DNA from: Tidjanibacter sp.
GTDB taxonomy: Bacteria > Bacteroidota > Bacteroidia > Bacteroidales > Rikenellaceae
Length of the DNA stretch: 11,454 bases
Direction: 5' to 3'
NCBI GenBank assembly: GCA_017628675.1
Contig: JAGBYS010000176.1
Coordinates: 1 to 11,454, forward strand
The notes beneath the pieces are model-generated. The model made no database searches. It saw only the letters and a list, made by a program, of their open reading frames with translations, and was not told the DNA's origin. Both the position numbers and the translations under genes were made by a program. The number at the start of each line of letters is the position of its first letter. Within the stretch, counting starts at the first letter, position 1. Of this stretch, positions 1-6,295 are shown one piece after another.

Positions 1-482
1 CCGCAAGGGTCATCTCGGAGCCCATATTGCGCAAATATCTACCTATGGAGGGCGCAGGTTCCACCCCCATCATTATGAATGACCACCACTCCAAGGAGGA
101 TTTCGCCGACGAGAGAGAACTGCTCTACAAGGTGCTCTTCGATATGAAGCGCGACATCAACGATGTAAAGCGTATGCTCCTGGAGGTTATGGGCGGCTCG
201 GCACCTCAGTCCTACAGCACCCCCTCACACGAGGCCCCCGTGGCCGGCTATCTGCCCTCCTCGCAGAGTGGCGGCTATCAGTCGGAGCCCCAGGAGACCA
301 TCGGCGAGGAGGTATTCGACGAGCCGGCAAGGCCCCTGTCGAAGGACGATATGATGCGTGAGGCCATCGTGAAGGCCCTGCGTCGCAGTGGCGGCAAGCG
401 CAAGGAGGCCGCACAGGAGCTCTTTATGAGCGAGAGAACACTCTACAGAAAAATTAAAGACCTCGGAATAGATGAGATTTAG
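1..482 (+). CDS. Sigma-54-dependent transcriptional activator, C-terminal part (5' end outside window)
   Basis: This is the last ~160 codons of a bacterial enhancer-binding protein that activates sigma-54 RNA polymerase. The frame is open from base 3 to the left edge, so the TTG at 27 and ATG at 45 are internal codons and the AAA+ ATPase lies outside the window. The residues RVISEPILRKYLP match the end of the helical subdomain that follows the AAA+ core. A variable linker rich in Ser, Pro and Gly comes next. The last ~43 residues form a Fis-type helix-turn-helix (MREAIVKALRRSGGKRKEAA, then SERTLYRKIKDLGI) that would bind upstream DNA sites. Its stop overlaps the lptE start by 11 bases, so the two are probably co-translated. 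This activator-lptE-secG order is familiar in Bacteroidales. The effector domain and target genes cannot be seen. The family call is secure; the exact regulator is not. Confidence 0.9.
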   Translation, partial: ARVISEPILRKYLPMEGAGSTPIIMNDHHSKEDFADERELLYKVLFDMKRDINDVKRMLLEVMGGSAPQSYSTPSHEAPVAGYLPSSQSGGYQSEPQETIGEEVFDEPARPLSKDDMMREAIVKALRRSGGKRKEAAQELFMSERTLYRKIKDLGIDEI

Positions 483-990
483 AACACACCTCGTGGCCCT
501 ATTGGGCTCCATAGCACTGCTCCTTTCGCAGAGCGGCTGCACCGTGAAGTACTCCTTCTCGGGAGCCTCCATCCCCTTGGATGCAAAGACGGTGAGCGTG
601 CCCTACTTCCCCAACAACGCACCGATGGTGGCCCCCACCCTCAGCTCGACCCTCACCCAGACCCTGCAGGATAAGTTTGCACGACAGACCAGTCTCCAGG
701 TGGTGGACAATGGTGGCGATCTGGCATTCGAGGGCGAGATTACCAACTACACCTCCACCCCCGCAGCGGTAACCTCGGCCGAGACGGCCGCTATGAACCG
801 TCTGACAATCACGGTGAAGATTAAGTTTACCAACATCTACGAGCCCCAGAACAACTACAACAAGACCTTCAGCGCCTTTGCCGAGTACGACGCGACATCG
901 CTGCTGCAGGACATCCAGGACTCGCTCATCACCGAGATTGTGGACCAACTCGTGCAGGAGATTTTCAACGCCGCAGTGGCAAACTGGTAG
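472..990 (+). CDS. lptE: LptE-family LPS assembly lipoprotein
   Basis: Outer-membrane lipoprotein that partners the LptD barrel and helps insert lipopolysaccharide into the outer leaflet. The protein has 172 residues. Its N-terminus has a short charged stretch, a hydrophobic core (LVALLGSIALLL) and Cys23 in the context SQSGC, a plausible though not ideal lipobox for signal peptidase II. The mature part shows the Bacteroidetes LptE pattern: YSFSGASIPLDAKTVSVPYF near the start, then a PTLSSTLTQTLQDKF-like helix, DLAFEGEITNY, and a beta-rich segment around RLTITVKIKF. It shares little with E. coli LptE apart from fold and position. The start at 472 lies inside the upstream gene's last codons, an arrangement that suggests translational coupling. 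The family call rests on recognising the Bacteroidales homologues rather than on a catalytic motif. Confidence 0.88.
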   Translation: MRFRTHLVALLGSIALLLSQSGCTVKYSFSGASIPLDAKTVSVPYFPNNAPMVAPTLSSTLTQTLQDKFARQTSLQVVDNGGDLAFEGEITNYTSTPAAVTSAETAAMNRLTITVKIKFTNIYEPQNNYNKTFSAFAEYDATSLLQDIQDSLITEIVDQLVQEIFNAAVANW

Positions 991-1023
991 AGGAAGAGTT
1001 GAAAGTTATTAGTTATAACAGAT

Positions 1024-1530
1024 ATGATTAACCAAGGAGAGATATTTCTGAGGCCACAAGAGAGCAAGCAGCTCAAGGAGTGGGCACTCAAGTACCCCTG
1101 GTGGGGAGCCGTGAGGATGGCGCTCCACGAGAGGGGCGAGGCTGCCGACGGTAGCGTCATCTATGCTGCCGGCAAGCGTAGCCGTCTGGCTCCTGCCACC
1201 CCACCACTCAAACCACTTTCGCCCGAGGAGTTCAGGCGTAGCGACACCCTCGGACTCATCGACAGTTTCCTCACAAAGGGGGAGCACAAAATCGTCATCG
1301 ACGAGCTGACAACGGACTCGCCACTGGACAACATCGACGACGAAAACGAGATGGAGGAGGAGTTCCTGAGCGAGGAGTTGGCAGAAATTTATGCAAAACA
1401 GCACCTTTTTGACCTCGCAATCGAGATATATCAAAAATTAAGTTTGCAAGATTCACAAAAAAGTGTTTATTTTGCCGAACTTATTGAGGGCCTTAAAAAA
1501 CAGCGCCTGGAAGAAGACAATAAAAAATAA
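1024..1530 (+). CDS. Conserved hypothetical protein with TPR-like C-terminus
   Basis: A 168-residue soluble protein with no signal peptide or membrane segment. I recognise it as the conserved small protein found between lptE and secG in Bacteroidales, but no function is known to me. The N-terminal ~85 residues are basic and Trp/Pro-containing. The middle (about 86-120) is strongly acidic (DNIDDENEMEEEFLSEELAE). The C-terminus reads as a single helical-repeat unit, with ELAEIYAKQHLFDLAIEIYQ followed by KLSLQDSQKSVYFAELIEGL, the usual look of one TPR motif. It begins 33 bases after lptE and ends 17 bases before secG, so it is very probably in the same transcript. A role in envelope biogenesis is suggested only by its neighbours. 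The internal AAGGAG at 1034-1039 has no usable start codon just after it, so ATG 1024 is kept. Confidence 0.8.
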   Translation: MINQGEIFLRPQESKQLKEWALKYPWWGAVRMALHERGEAADGSVIYAAGKRSRLAPATPPLKPLSPEEFRRSDTLGLIDSFLTKGEHKIVIDELTTDSPLDNIDDENEMEEEFLSEELAEIYAKQHLFDLAIEIYQKLSLQDSQKSVYFAELIEGLKKQRLEEDNKK

Positions 1531-1547
1531 TTAAATACATAACGACA

Positions 1548-1904
1548 ATGTACACATTCCTTGTAATTTTGATCATCATTGCCAGCATCCTGCTCATCTT
1601 GTCGGTGTTGGCTCAGAGTCCCAAAAGCGGTATGGCTGCCAACTTCGGCGCATCCAACCAGGTGATGGGCGTTCGTCAGACCGCCAACTTCCTTGAGAAA
1701 GCAAGCTGGTATCTGGCTATCGGTATCGTAGTTCTCTGCATCCTCTCGACCGTGGCAATGCCCTCGCAGCAGGGTAGCGGCGACAAGGCGCTGGACAACC
1801 TCCTCAACGAGGCTACCGCAACTCCCGCTATGCCCGACCAGGTGGAGGTTCCCACCCTCACCCCCGATGCTGAGGCTCCCGTAACCCCCGAGGCTGCTGA
1901 GTAA
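1548..1904 (+). CDS. secG: Preprotein translocase subunit SecG
   Basis: Small auxiliary subunit of the SecYEG channel in the inner membrane, which assists SecA-driven export. It has 118 residues. The first membrane helix is at about 2-22 (FLVILIIIASILLILSVL). A conserved cytoplasmic loop follows (QSPKSGMAANFGASNQVMGV, then RQTANFLEKASW), and the second helix is at about 55-70. The loop with GM, FG and the TANFLEK stretch is the SecG signature. The C-terminal tail (about 73-118) is acidic and rich in Ala, Pro and Thr, the low-complexity extension often seen in this phylum. It is the last gene of the lptE cluster and is followed by a strong hairpin terminator. Confidence 0.93.
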   Translation: MYTFLVILIIIASILLILSVLAQSPKSGMAANFGASNQVMGVRQTANFLEKASWYLAIGIVVLCILSTVAMPSQQGSGDKALDNLLNEATATPAMPDQVEVPTLTPDAEAPVTPEAAE

Positions 1905-1930
1905 GCCACCAACTTTGGGTTATACGCAAC

Positions 1931-1968
1931 AAAACTCCCGACCACGAAGAGTGAGTCGGGAGTTTTTT
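1931..1968 (+). terminator. Intrinsic terminator after secG
   Basis: Bases 1931-1942 (AAAACTCCCGAC) pair perfectly with 1955-1966 (GTCGGGAGTTTT), leaving a 12-base loop, and the stem runs into a six-T tract ending at 1968. It closes the lptE-secG operon. On the minus strand the outer four A/T pairs give a short T tract (TTTTG), so it may also serve the convergent gene that ends at 2002. Confidence 0.88.
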
Positions 1969-2001
1969 GTTATACCTATTTATATAATACCACCGCGCCG
2001 C

Positions 2002-2661
2002 TTAGACGAAGAAGGCACCGAAGAGCGAGATGAGCACACCCACAATCAACGATAAGTAGAGCACCGAGGGCCTCTGGGTGGTGAGATAGAGGCGCGAAGA
2101 AAGGAGCAAACCGCCCCCCACTAGCGCCACAACAAAGGGATAGAGAAGCGAAATGTTGCCCACAAAGAGCAGCACCCACATATAGCCCAGCACCACACCA
2201 TAGGCAACCAGATGGCGTGACAAGGGCCTCCAGAACTCCACAACGAGCACCACAAGCGTGGCTATGGTCAAGAGGTAGAGCATCTTGCGCACCAGGAACA
2301 ACAGCGGGAGGGCAGAAAAGAGCCAGCCGCAGCCCACAAGGCAAATTGCATCGAAAACCAGAGTCAGACACCTAAACATACGGCCGCTGTTCCTCAATCT
2401 ACCGAGCCTCTCGGAGAGGGAGAGGAGCTTGCGAAACAGGAGAGGTGCGGCCACCGTTATGGCGAGCATACTGCCAATCACAAACTCCCTGATGGAGTGT
2501 GGGAACTTCATCGCCGAAGCGTAGCCATACATCACCAGCAGAGCCATCCACACACCCACCATAAGCGGGTGGAAAAGCAAAGACAACGCCCTGGCACAAA
2601 GCACCACAAGACGCTCCCTAAGCGGTTTTTGAGTAGAAGTAGCTTGCTCTGTCATAAACAT
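2002..2661 (-). CDS. Polytopic membrane protein, degenerate PAP2-like
   Basis: A 219-residue, strongly hydrophobic protein with about six membrane segments. It starts 10 bases after the rpoN stop, so it is probably co-transcribed with rpoN. The layout resembles the Bacteroidales PAP2-related membrane family: an N-terminal FHPLM motif, a central RPLSRHLVAYG segment (Ser148, His150) where the family has a Ser-x-His motif, and a C-terminal SSRLYLTTQRPSVLYLSLIV segment where PAP2 phosphatases have SR...H.P...G. In that last motif Ser189 and Arg190 are kept, but the position expected to hold the nucleophilic His reads Gln196. If the alignment is right, it is unlikely to be an active phosphatase. 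There are two possible starts, ATG at 2661 or ATG two codons later; no clear ribosome site decides. It could instead be an unrelated membrane protein. Membrane topology is certain; the family call is moderate. Confidence 0.6.
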   Translation of the reverse strand: MFMTEQATSTQKPLRERLVVLCARALSLLFHPLMVGVWMALLVMYGYASAMKFPHSIREFVIGSMLAITVAAPLLFRKLLSLSERLGRLRNSGRMFRCLTLVFDAICLVGCGWLFSALPLLFLVRKMLYLLTIATLVVLVVEFWRPLSRHLVAYGVVLGYMWVLLFVGNISLLYPFVVALVGGGLLLSSRLYLTTQRPSVLYLSLIVGVLISLFGAFFV

Positions 2662-2671
2662 TTTTGGTTTT

Positions 2672-4093
2672 TTAGGGCTGACGGCGCAGTCGGGCTACGG
2701 GAATCTTGAGCACCTCGCGATACTTGGCCACCGTACGACGAGCAATATGGTACCCCCTTTCGTTGAGAATGTTCCTCAACGCCTCGTCCGTGAGGGGGTG
2801 GCGCTTGTCCTCCTCCTCGATGCAGTCCGAGAGTATCTGCTTAATCTCGTGCGAGGAGACCTCCTCGCCACTGTCGGTCTGCATAGCCTCCGAGAAGAGC
2901 CCCTTGAGAGGAATGATACCGAAGTGGGTCTGAATGTACTTACTATTGACCACACGCGAGATGGTGGAGACATCCAGGCCTGTGCGGTCGGCAATATCCT
3001 TGAGAATCATCGGGCGCAACTTCTTGGCATCGCCATCGGTGAAGTAGTCACGCTGATAGTCAAATATTTCGGTCATTGTGGCCAGGAGCGTGTCGTGGCG
3101 CTGCTTGATGGCCGAGATGAACCACTTGGCCGAGTCGATCTTGCTCTTGACGAACTGCAACGCCTCCCTGTCCTGCTCGCCCGTGATGCCGCCCGAAAGG
3201 GAGCTGCGAATCATATCCATATAGCGGCGATTGATCTTCAGGTCGGGGATGTTGTAGGAGTTCAGGCGCAACTCCATCTGTCCATCACTACTATCCAGAA
3301 TGAAGTCGGGCACCACATAGGGAGCCGCATCGTCCAGCGCCCCCTCGTACATATTGCCCGGCTTGGGCGACAGGAGTTTTATATCCTCAATGGCCTCCAG
3401 GAACTCCTCACGAGTAACGCCCAACCTCACCAACAGACGGTCGTAGTGCTTCTTGGCAAACTCCTCGAAGTGGTCCGTGAGAATCCTGCGTGCCAGCTCG
3501 CCGCTCTTGGTCAGAGGCTCGCGCGAGTCAATCTGCAGGAGCAGACACTCCTGAAGGTTGCGTGCACCCACGCCCGCAGGCTCCAGACTCTGCACCACTC
3601 TCAGCACTCGTTCCAGCTCATCAACACTAAGGTCAAGGCCCACACTGAAGGCTATGTCGTCCGAGATGGAGAGTAGTTCGCGACGCAGGTATCCGTCGTC
3701 CTCGAGGCTGCCAATCAGATACTTGGCAATGGCCCTGTCGCGTGGCGAAAGATCTTGATATCCAAGTTGTTCCTCGAGCGACTCCTGCAACGAACGACCA
3801 CCCGAAATGTAGACCGTGGGCTGCTGGTCGTCACGCGAATAGTTGTTGGTGCGCATCTTGTAGGCGGGAGTGTCGTCCTCCTTGAGGTACTCCTCCACGG
3901 AGATATCCTTGCTCTCCTCGCCCTCCTCCTGCTCCTTGCGGCTCTCCTCCAACACGGGATTCTCCTCAATCTCCTGCTTGATGCGCTGTTCGAGCGACAA
4001 GCTTGGGAGCTCAAGGAGTTTAATCATCTGAATCTGTTGGGGCGAGAGCTTCTGGCTCAAGCCCAATACCTGTTTCTGGCTAAATGAACTCAT
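2672..4093 (-). CDS. rpoN: RNA polymerase sigma-54 factor
   Basis: Sigma-54 directs RNA polymerase to -24/-12 promoters and needs an ATP-dependent activator. The 473-residue protein has all three regions. Region I (about 1-50) has the Leu/Gln-rich activator-responsive sequence SQKQVLGLSQKLSPQQIQMI, then PSLSLEQRIKQEIEENPVLE. An acidic spacer follows (about 55-75). Next comes the core-binding region (for example GYLRRELLSISDDIAF and SLEPAGVGARNLQECLL). The DNA-binding region includes the helix-turn-helix around 366-386 (DIADRTGLDVSTISRVVNSK) and ends with the RpoN box at 451-460 (ARRTVAKYRE), which contacts the -24 element. Length is normal for the phylum. No TAnnTTTG promoter box is visible just upstream; instead a terminator-like hairpin sits 21 bases before the start. 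A sigma-54 activator is encoded at the left edge of this same window. Confidence 0.97.
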   Translation of the reverse strand: MSSFSQKQVLGLSQKLSPQQIQMIKLLELPSLSLEQRIKQEIEENPVLEESRKEQEEGEESKDISVEEYLKEDDTPAYKMRTNNYSRDDQQPTVYISGGRSLQESLEEQLGYQDLSPRDRAIAKYLIGSLEDDGYLRRELLSISDDIAFSVGLDLSVDELERVLRVVQSLEPAGVGARNLQECLLLQIDSREPLTKSGELARRILTDHFEEFAKKHYDRLLVRLGVTREEFLEAIEDIKLLSPKPGNMYEGALDDAAPYVVPDFILDSSDGQMELRLNSYNIPDLKINRRYMDMIRSSLSGGITGEQDREALQFVKSKIDSAKWFISAIKQRHDTLLATMTEIFDYQRDYFTDGDAKKLRPMILKDIADRTGLDVSTISRVVNSKYIQTHFGIIPLKGLFSEAMQTDSGEEVSSHEIKQILSDCIEEEDKRHPLTDEALRNILNERGYHIARRTVAKYREVLKIPVARLRRQP

Positions 4094-4114
4094 AATCTAT
4101 ATAACTTTAATATG

Positions 4115-4143
4115 AAAAAAGACCACTTTATTGTGTGCGGTCT
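4115..4143 (-). terminator. Terminator-like hairpin just upstream of rpoN
   Basis: Read on the minus strand, AGACCGC pairs with GTGGTCT (7 bp including one G-T) around a 10-base loop, and a TTTTT run follows. The T run ends 21 bases before the rpoN start codon. It could end transcripts coming from asnS and its long 3' region, or act as an attenuator in an rpoN leader. The stem is short, so efficiency is uncertain. Confidence 0.55.
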
Positions 4144-4170
4144 CTTCATTTATTAAAGTCTTTTTGGGTC

Positions 4171-4216
4171 CAACGCCTTCCGTCTGATGACTAGCGTTGC
4201 GGACACTCAGTGTCCG
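4171..4216. repeat. Pair of adjacent short inverted repeats
   Basis: CAACGC (4171-4176) pairs with GCGTTG (4194-4199), with a 17-base interior that itself holds GTC/GAC arms (GTCTGATGAC). Immediately next to it, CGGACAC (4200-4206) pairs with GTGTCCG (4210-4216) around a 3-base loop. Neither is followed by a T run on either strand, so they are not obvious terminators. Two tight hairpins back to back in a non-coding region resemble a REP-like or RNA 3'-end element. I cannot tell whether copies exist elsewhere in the genome. Confidence 0.5.
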
Positions 4217-4221
4217 AGTAT

Positions 4222-4300
4222 TCGTTAAGGGCCTTAATGGCCTTAAAGCCCTTAACGATTTATTCTCTTTTTCCCAGGGATTCCAGGGATTCCAAGGATT
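4222..4300. repeat. Two tandem arrays with 9-base period
   Basis: The first array, within 4222-4258, has units CCTTAATGG (4232-4240), CCTTAAAGC (4241-4249) and CCTTAACGA (4250-4258). Its flank also forms a 10-bp inverted repeat, CGTTAAGGGC (4223-4232) with GCCCTTAACG (4248-4257). The second array, 4274-4300, has CCAGGGATT twice and then CCAAGGATT. The arrays differ in sequence but share unit length and both begin CC. Because 9 is a multiple of 3, the minus strand reads as NPW and LRP tripeptide repeats, but no credible gene runs through them (the 83-codon minus-strand ORF lacks any other support). Confidence 0.7.
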
Positions 4301-4479
4301 GCACGGCTTGTTAATGAATATCGTGGAGGGAGTTTTGTGCCACACCACTCATCATTGCGAGTGCATATCGTACTGCAAATGCAAGGCTTGCGAAGGGCTA
4401 GGATGCGCAGTTTACAGGGCGTAAATGAGCAATCCGAGCCCGAGCGTAACGCAGCAGTTGCGGTGCGAGATGCGCTCGA
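4301..4479. other. Non-coding stretch downstream of asnS
   Basis: I find no gene, promoter box or strong terminator here. There are small hairpin arms: TTTAC/GTAAA around 4411-4425, and CGAG/CTCG near 4466-4478, next to the asnS stop. A 75-codon plus-strand ORF that enters from the left is Cys-rich near its end, but it crosses the tandem repeats and has no recognisable motif. Together with 4094-4300 this makes a 386-base gap in which the asnS transcript may continue as a long structured 3' region. Confidence 0.5.
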
Positions 4480-5862
4480 TTAGTACTCGGCGTTCTTAGG
4501 AGTACGAGGGAAAGGAATCACATCGCGAATATTGGCCATACCGGTCACGAACAACAGAAGGCGCTCGAAACCAAGACCAAAGCCGCTGTGAGGTGCCGAG
4601 CCCCAACGACGAGTGTCGAGGTACCACCAGAGTGTCTCCTTGCTCATACCGCGCTCCTCAATGATGGCGTTGAGTTTATCGTAGTCGGCCTCACGCTCGC
4701 TACCACCGATGATCTCGCCAATCTTGGGGAAGAGAACATCCATAGCACGCACCGTCTTGCCGTCCTCGTTCTGCTTCATATAGAAGGACTTGATCTCCTT
4801 GGGATAGTTGATCAGGATGACGGGCTTCTTGAAGTACTCCTCAACGAGGTACCTCTCGTGCTCGCTCTGCAGGTCGCAGCCCCACGAGCAGGGGAACTCG
4901 AACTTCTTGCCGCTCTCCTGCAGGATGCGGATACCCTCGGTGTAGTCGAGCCTTACGAAGTCGCAAGCAACAACACCCTTGAGGCGCTCGATGAGCTCCT
5001 TGTCGAACATATTATTGAGGAAGGTGAGGTCGTCCATACAGTTGTCCAGAGCATACTGAACGCAGTACTTGATGAACTCCTCGGCCAGAGCCATATTGTC
5101 GTCCAGGTCGTAGAAGGCCATCTCGGGCTCAATCATCCAGAACTCTGCCAGGTGGCGGGGAGTGTTGGAGTTCTCGGCACGGAAGGTGGGACCGAAGGTG
5201 TAGATCTGGCCCAGCGAGAGAGCACCAAGCTCACCCTCGAGCTGACCCGACACGGTCAGTGCGGTCTGACGAGCGAAGAAGTCCTGCGAGTAGTCCACCT
5301 TGCCATCCTCGCCCTTGGGCACATTGTTCAGATCGAGGGTGGTCACATTGAACATAGCACCTGCACCCTCACAATCCGAAGCGGTAATCAGAGGAGTGTG
5401 CCAATAGTAGAAACCCTTGTCGTTGAAGAACTTATGGATGGCGTAGGCCATTGCGTGGCGAATACGGAACACGGCACCAAAGGTGTTGGTGCGGGGGCGA
5501 AGGTAGGCAATCTCGCGGAGGAACTCCATCGAGTGGCCCTTCTTCTGCAAGGGGTAGTCGCCGTCGGCCTTACCGTAAATTTCAATCTCCTTGGCCTGCA
5601 CCTCAACGGGCTGACCCGAGCCCTGCGACTCCACAAGCGCGCCCTTAACTGCAAGGCACGAACCGGTGGTCACCTCCTTGAGGAGTGCCTCGTCGGCAGT
5701 GGCCATATCCACAACAACCTGAATGTTGTTGATGGTCGAGCCGTCATTCAGGGCTATGAAAGCCACATTTTTGTTGCCGCGCTTGGTGCGCACCCAACCC
5801 TTCACTACAACATCCTGACCCTGAGGCTCGCTACGGAGCAAATCAATAATTCGTACTGTCAT
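4480..5862 (-). CDS. asnS: Asparaginyl-tRNA synthetase
   Basis: Class IIb aminoacyl-tRNA synthetase that charges tRNA-Asn with asparagine in the cytoplasm. With the start at 5862 (MTVRIIDLL) the protein has 460 residues, normal for AsnRS. The frame also has an upstream ATG at 5925, but the extra 21 residues are Lys/Asn-rich and lie in the AT-rich leader, so I reject them. The N-terminal OB-fold (about 15-100, starting [20 protein letters not shown]) recognises the anticodon. Class II motif 2 is [20 protein letters not shown] (Arg228 contacts ATP), and motif 3 is GFGLGFER at 427-434 followed by [13 protein letters not shown]. The latter ending, together with the Asn-type insertion, separates it from AspRS. 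The gene is transcribed divergently from tnaA, and two promoter boxes lie upstream. No terminator follows closely. Confidence 0.96.
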   Translation of the reverse strand: MTVRIIDLLRSEPQGQDVVVKGWVRTKRGNKNVAFIALNDGSTINNIQVVVDMATADEALLKEVTTGSCLAVKGALVESQGSGQPVEVQAKEIEIYGKADGDYPLQKKGHSMEFLREIAYLRPRTNTFGAVFRIRHAMAYAIHKFFNDKGFYYWHTPLITASDCEGAGAMFNVTTLDLNNVPKGEDGKVDYSQDFFARQTALTVSGQLEGELGALSLGQIYTFGPTFRAENSNTPRHLAEFWMIEPEMAFYDLDDNMALAEEFIKYCVQYALDNCMDDLTFLNNMFDKELIERLKGVVACDFVRLDYTEGIRILQESGKKFEFPCSWGCDLQSEHERYLVEEYFKKPVILINYPKEIKSFYMKQNEDGKTVRAMDVLFPKIGEIIGGSEREADYDKLNAIIEERGMSKETLWWYLDTRRWGSAPHSGFGLGFERLLLFVTGMANIRDVIPFPRTPKNAEY

Positions 5863-5971
5863 ACTCTGTTTATTTGTTTTTATATTTTTAAATTTTTTTA
5901 AAATCAACTTGTCACTCGTGAACAATCGCTCAACAGCGCCCCGAAAGAGCCCACATCAGCCCATAGTGCGC

Positions 5972-5997
5972 CAAAGATAATTCACGACACAAATATA
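5972..5997 (-). promoter_or_regulatory. Promoter -7 boxes for asnS
   Basis: On the minus strand two perfect matches to the Bacteroidetes -7 box TAnnTTTG occur 18 bases apart: TATATTTG (complement of 5990-5997) and TATCTTTG (complement of 5972-5979). The nearer one would start transcription around 5965 and give a leader of about 100 bases. Neither has a TTTG -33 box at the ideal 19-base spacing, so the choice between them is open. Confidence 0.6.
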
Positions 5998-6046
5998 CAC
6001 TCTTTTTCCCAAAAAAGCACATTTCACCCCTTTTTTACCTATTATT

Positions 6047-6080
6047 TTTGCCATTTTTCTCCAAAAAGTTCTTACATTTG
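6047..6080 (+). promoter_or_regulatory. Promoter for tnaA
   Basis: TTTG (6047-6050) and TACATTTG (6073-6080) match the Bacteroidetes -33 TTTG and -7 TAnnTTTG boxes, with 22 bases between them (19 is typical). Transcription would start near 6087, leaving a leader of about 209 bases before tnaA. A second TTTG at 6100-6103 lacks the TA of the -7 box and is less convincing. Confidence 0.6.
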
Positions 6081-6142
6081 TAGGTTATTTTGGCCCGCCT
6101 TTGCACGGAAGAGTCAATAAACATTGTTTTGATCCAGAGAAA

Positions 6143-6223
6143 ATGATTACGGCACTTATAATAATCTCCATCCTGCAGCTCTTCAAGGGCAAGGCTGGGC
6201 GTGCCACAAAACAAGACCAATAG
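6143..6223 (+). CDS. Candidate 26-residue leader peptide upstream of tnaA
   Basis: ATG at 6143 opens 26 codons ending in TAG at 6221-6223. It sits entirely inside the predicted tnaA leader, about 55 bases after the predicted transcription start and 72 bases before the tnaA start. The purine-rich AGAGAAA directly precedes the ATG. The peptide begins MITALIIISILQLF, a very hydrophobic stretch, followed by a basic polar tail (KGKAGRATKQ). E. coli tnaA is controlled by a 24-residue leader peptide, TnaC, which stalls on free tryptophan. This ORF is similar in size and position but has no Trp and no visible sequence likeness to TnaC. It may be a regulatory leader, a small membrane peptide, or chance. 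I favour a real leader only weakly. Confidence 0.35.
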   Translation: MITALIIISILQLFKGKAGRATKQDQ

Positions 6224-6295
6224 CAACAAAGCAACACAAACAAAATTAACGAGATAGATAACTCAAACCTTTAACAAACAAAAAACAAAAGAACT
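6224..6295 (+). promoter_or_regulatory. A-rich, G-poor unstructured leader before tnaA
   Basis: The 72 bases before the tnaA start are mostly A and C with few G, with runs such as AACAAACAAAAAACAAAAG and no pairing arms that I can find. In Bacteroidetes such A-rich, unfolded leaders go with strong translation, and no classical Shine-Dalgarno sequence is present. An unstructured G-poor RNA could also load Rho, as between E. coli tnaC and tnaA; that is only an inference. Confidence 0.4.

Noticed and set aside
4097..4348. 83-codon minus-strand ORF with NPW and LRP repeats
   Set aside because: The repeats come from the 9-base tandem arrays, which keep any frame open; it also crosses the terminator-like hairpin and resembles no protein I know.
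4197..4424. 75-codon plus-strand Cys-containing ORF
   Set aside because: It runs through both tandem arrays, has no ribosome site or promoter, and its composition follows the repeats.
4588..5901. 437-codon plus-strand ORF opposite asnS
   Set aside because: It is a shadow of the asnS codon bias (His/Val/Leu-rich) with no recognisable domain, while asnS has all class II motifs.
5863..5925. N-terminal extension of asnS to the upstream ATG
   Set aside because: The extra 21 residues are Lys/Asn-rich, encoded by the AT-rich leader; MTVRIIDLL at 5862 is the normal AsnRS start.
6185..6212. Possible sigma-54 promoter (TGGCAC ... TTGC) on the minus strand
   Set aside because: The spacing between the two parts is 8 bases rather than the required 5, and no gene follows in that direction.
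6035..6229. 64-codon minus-strand ORF with a signal-peptide-like start (LLLVLFCGTPSLA)
   Set aside because: It starts with TTG, lies opposite the tnaA promoter and leader, has no recognisable motif after the hydrophobic stretch and no promoter or neighbour that fits.
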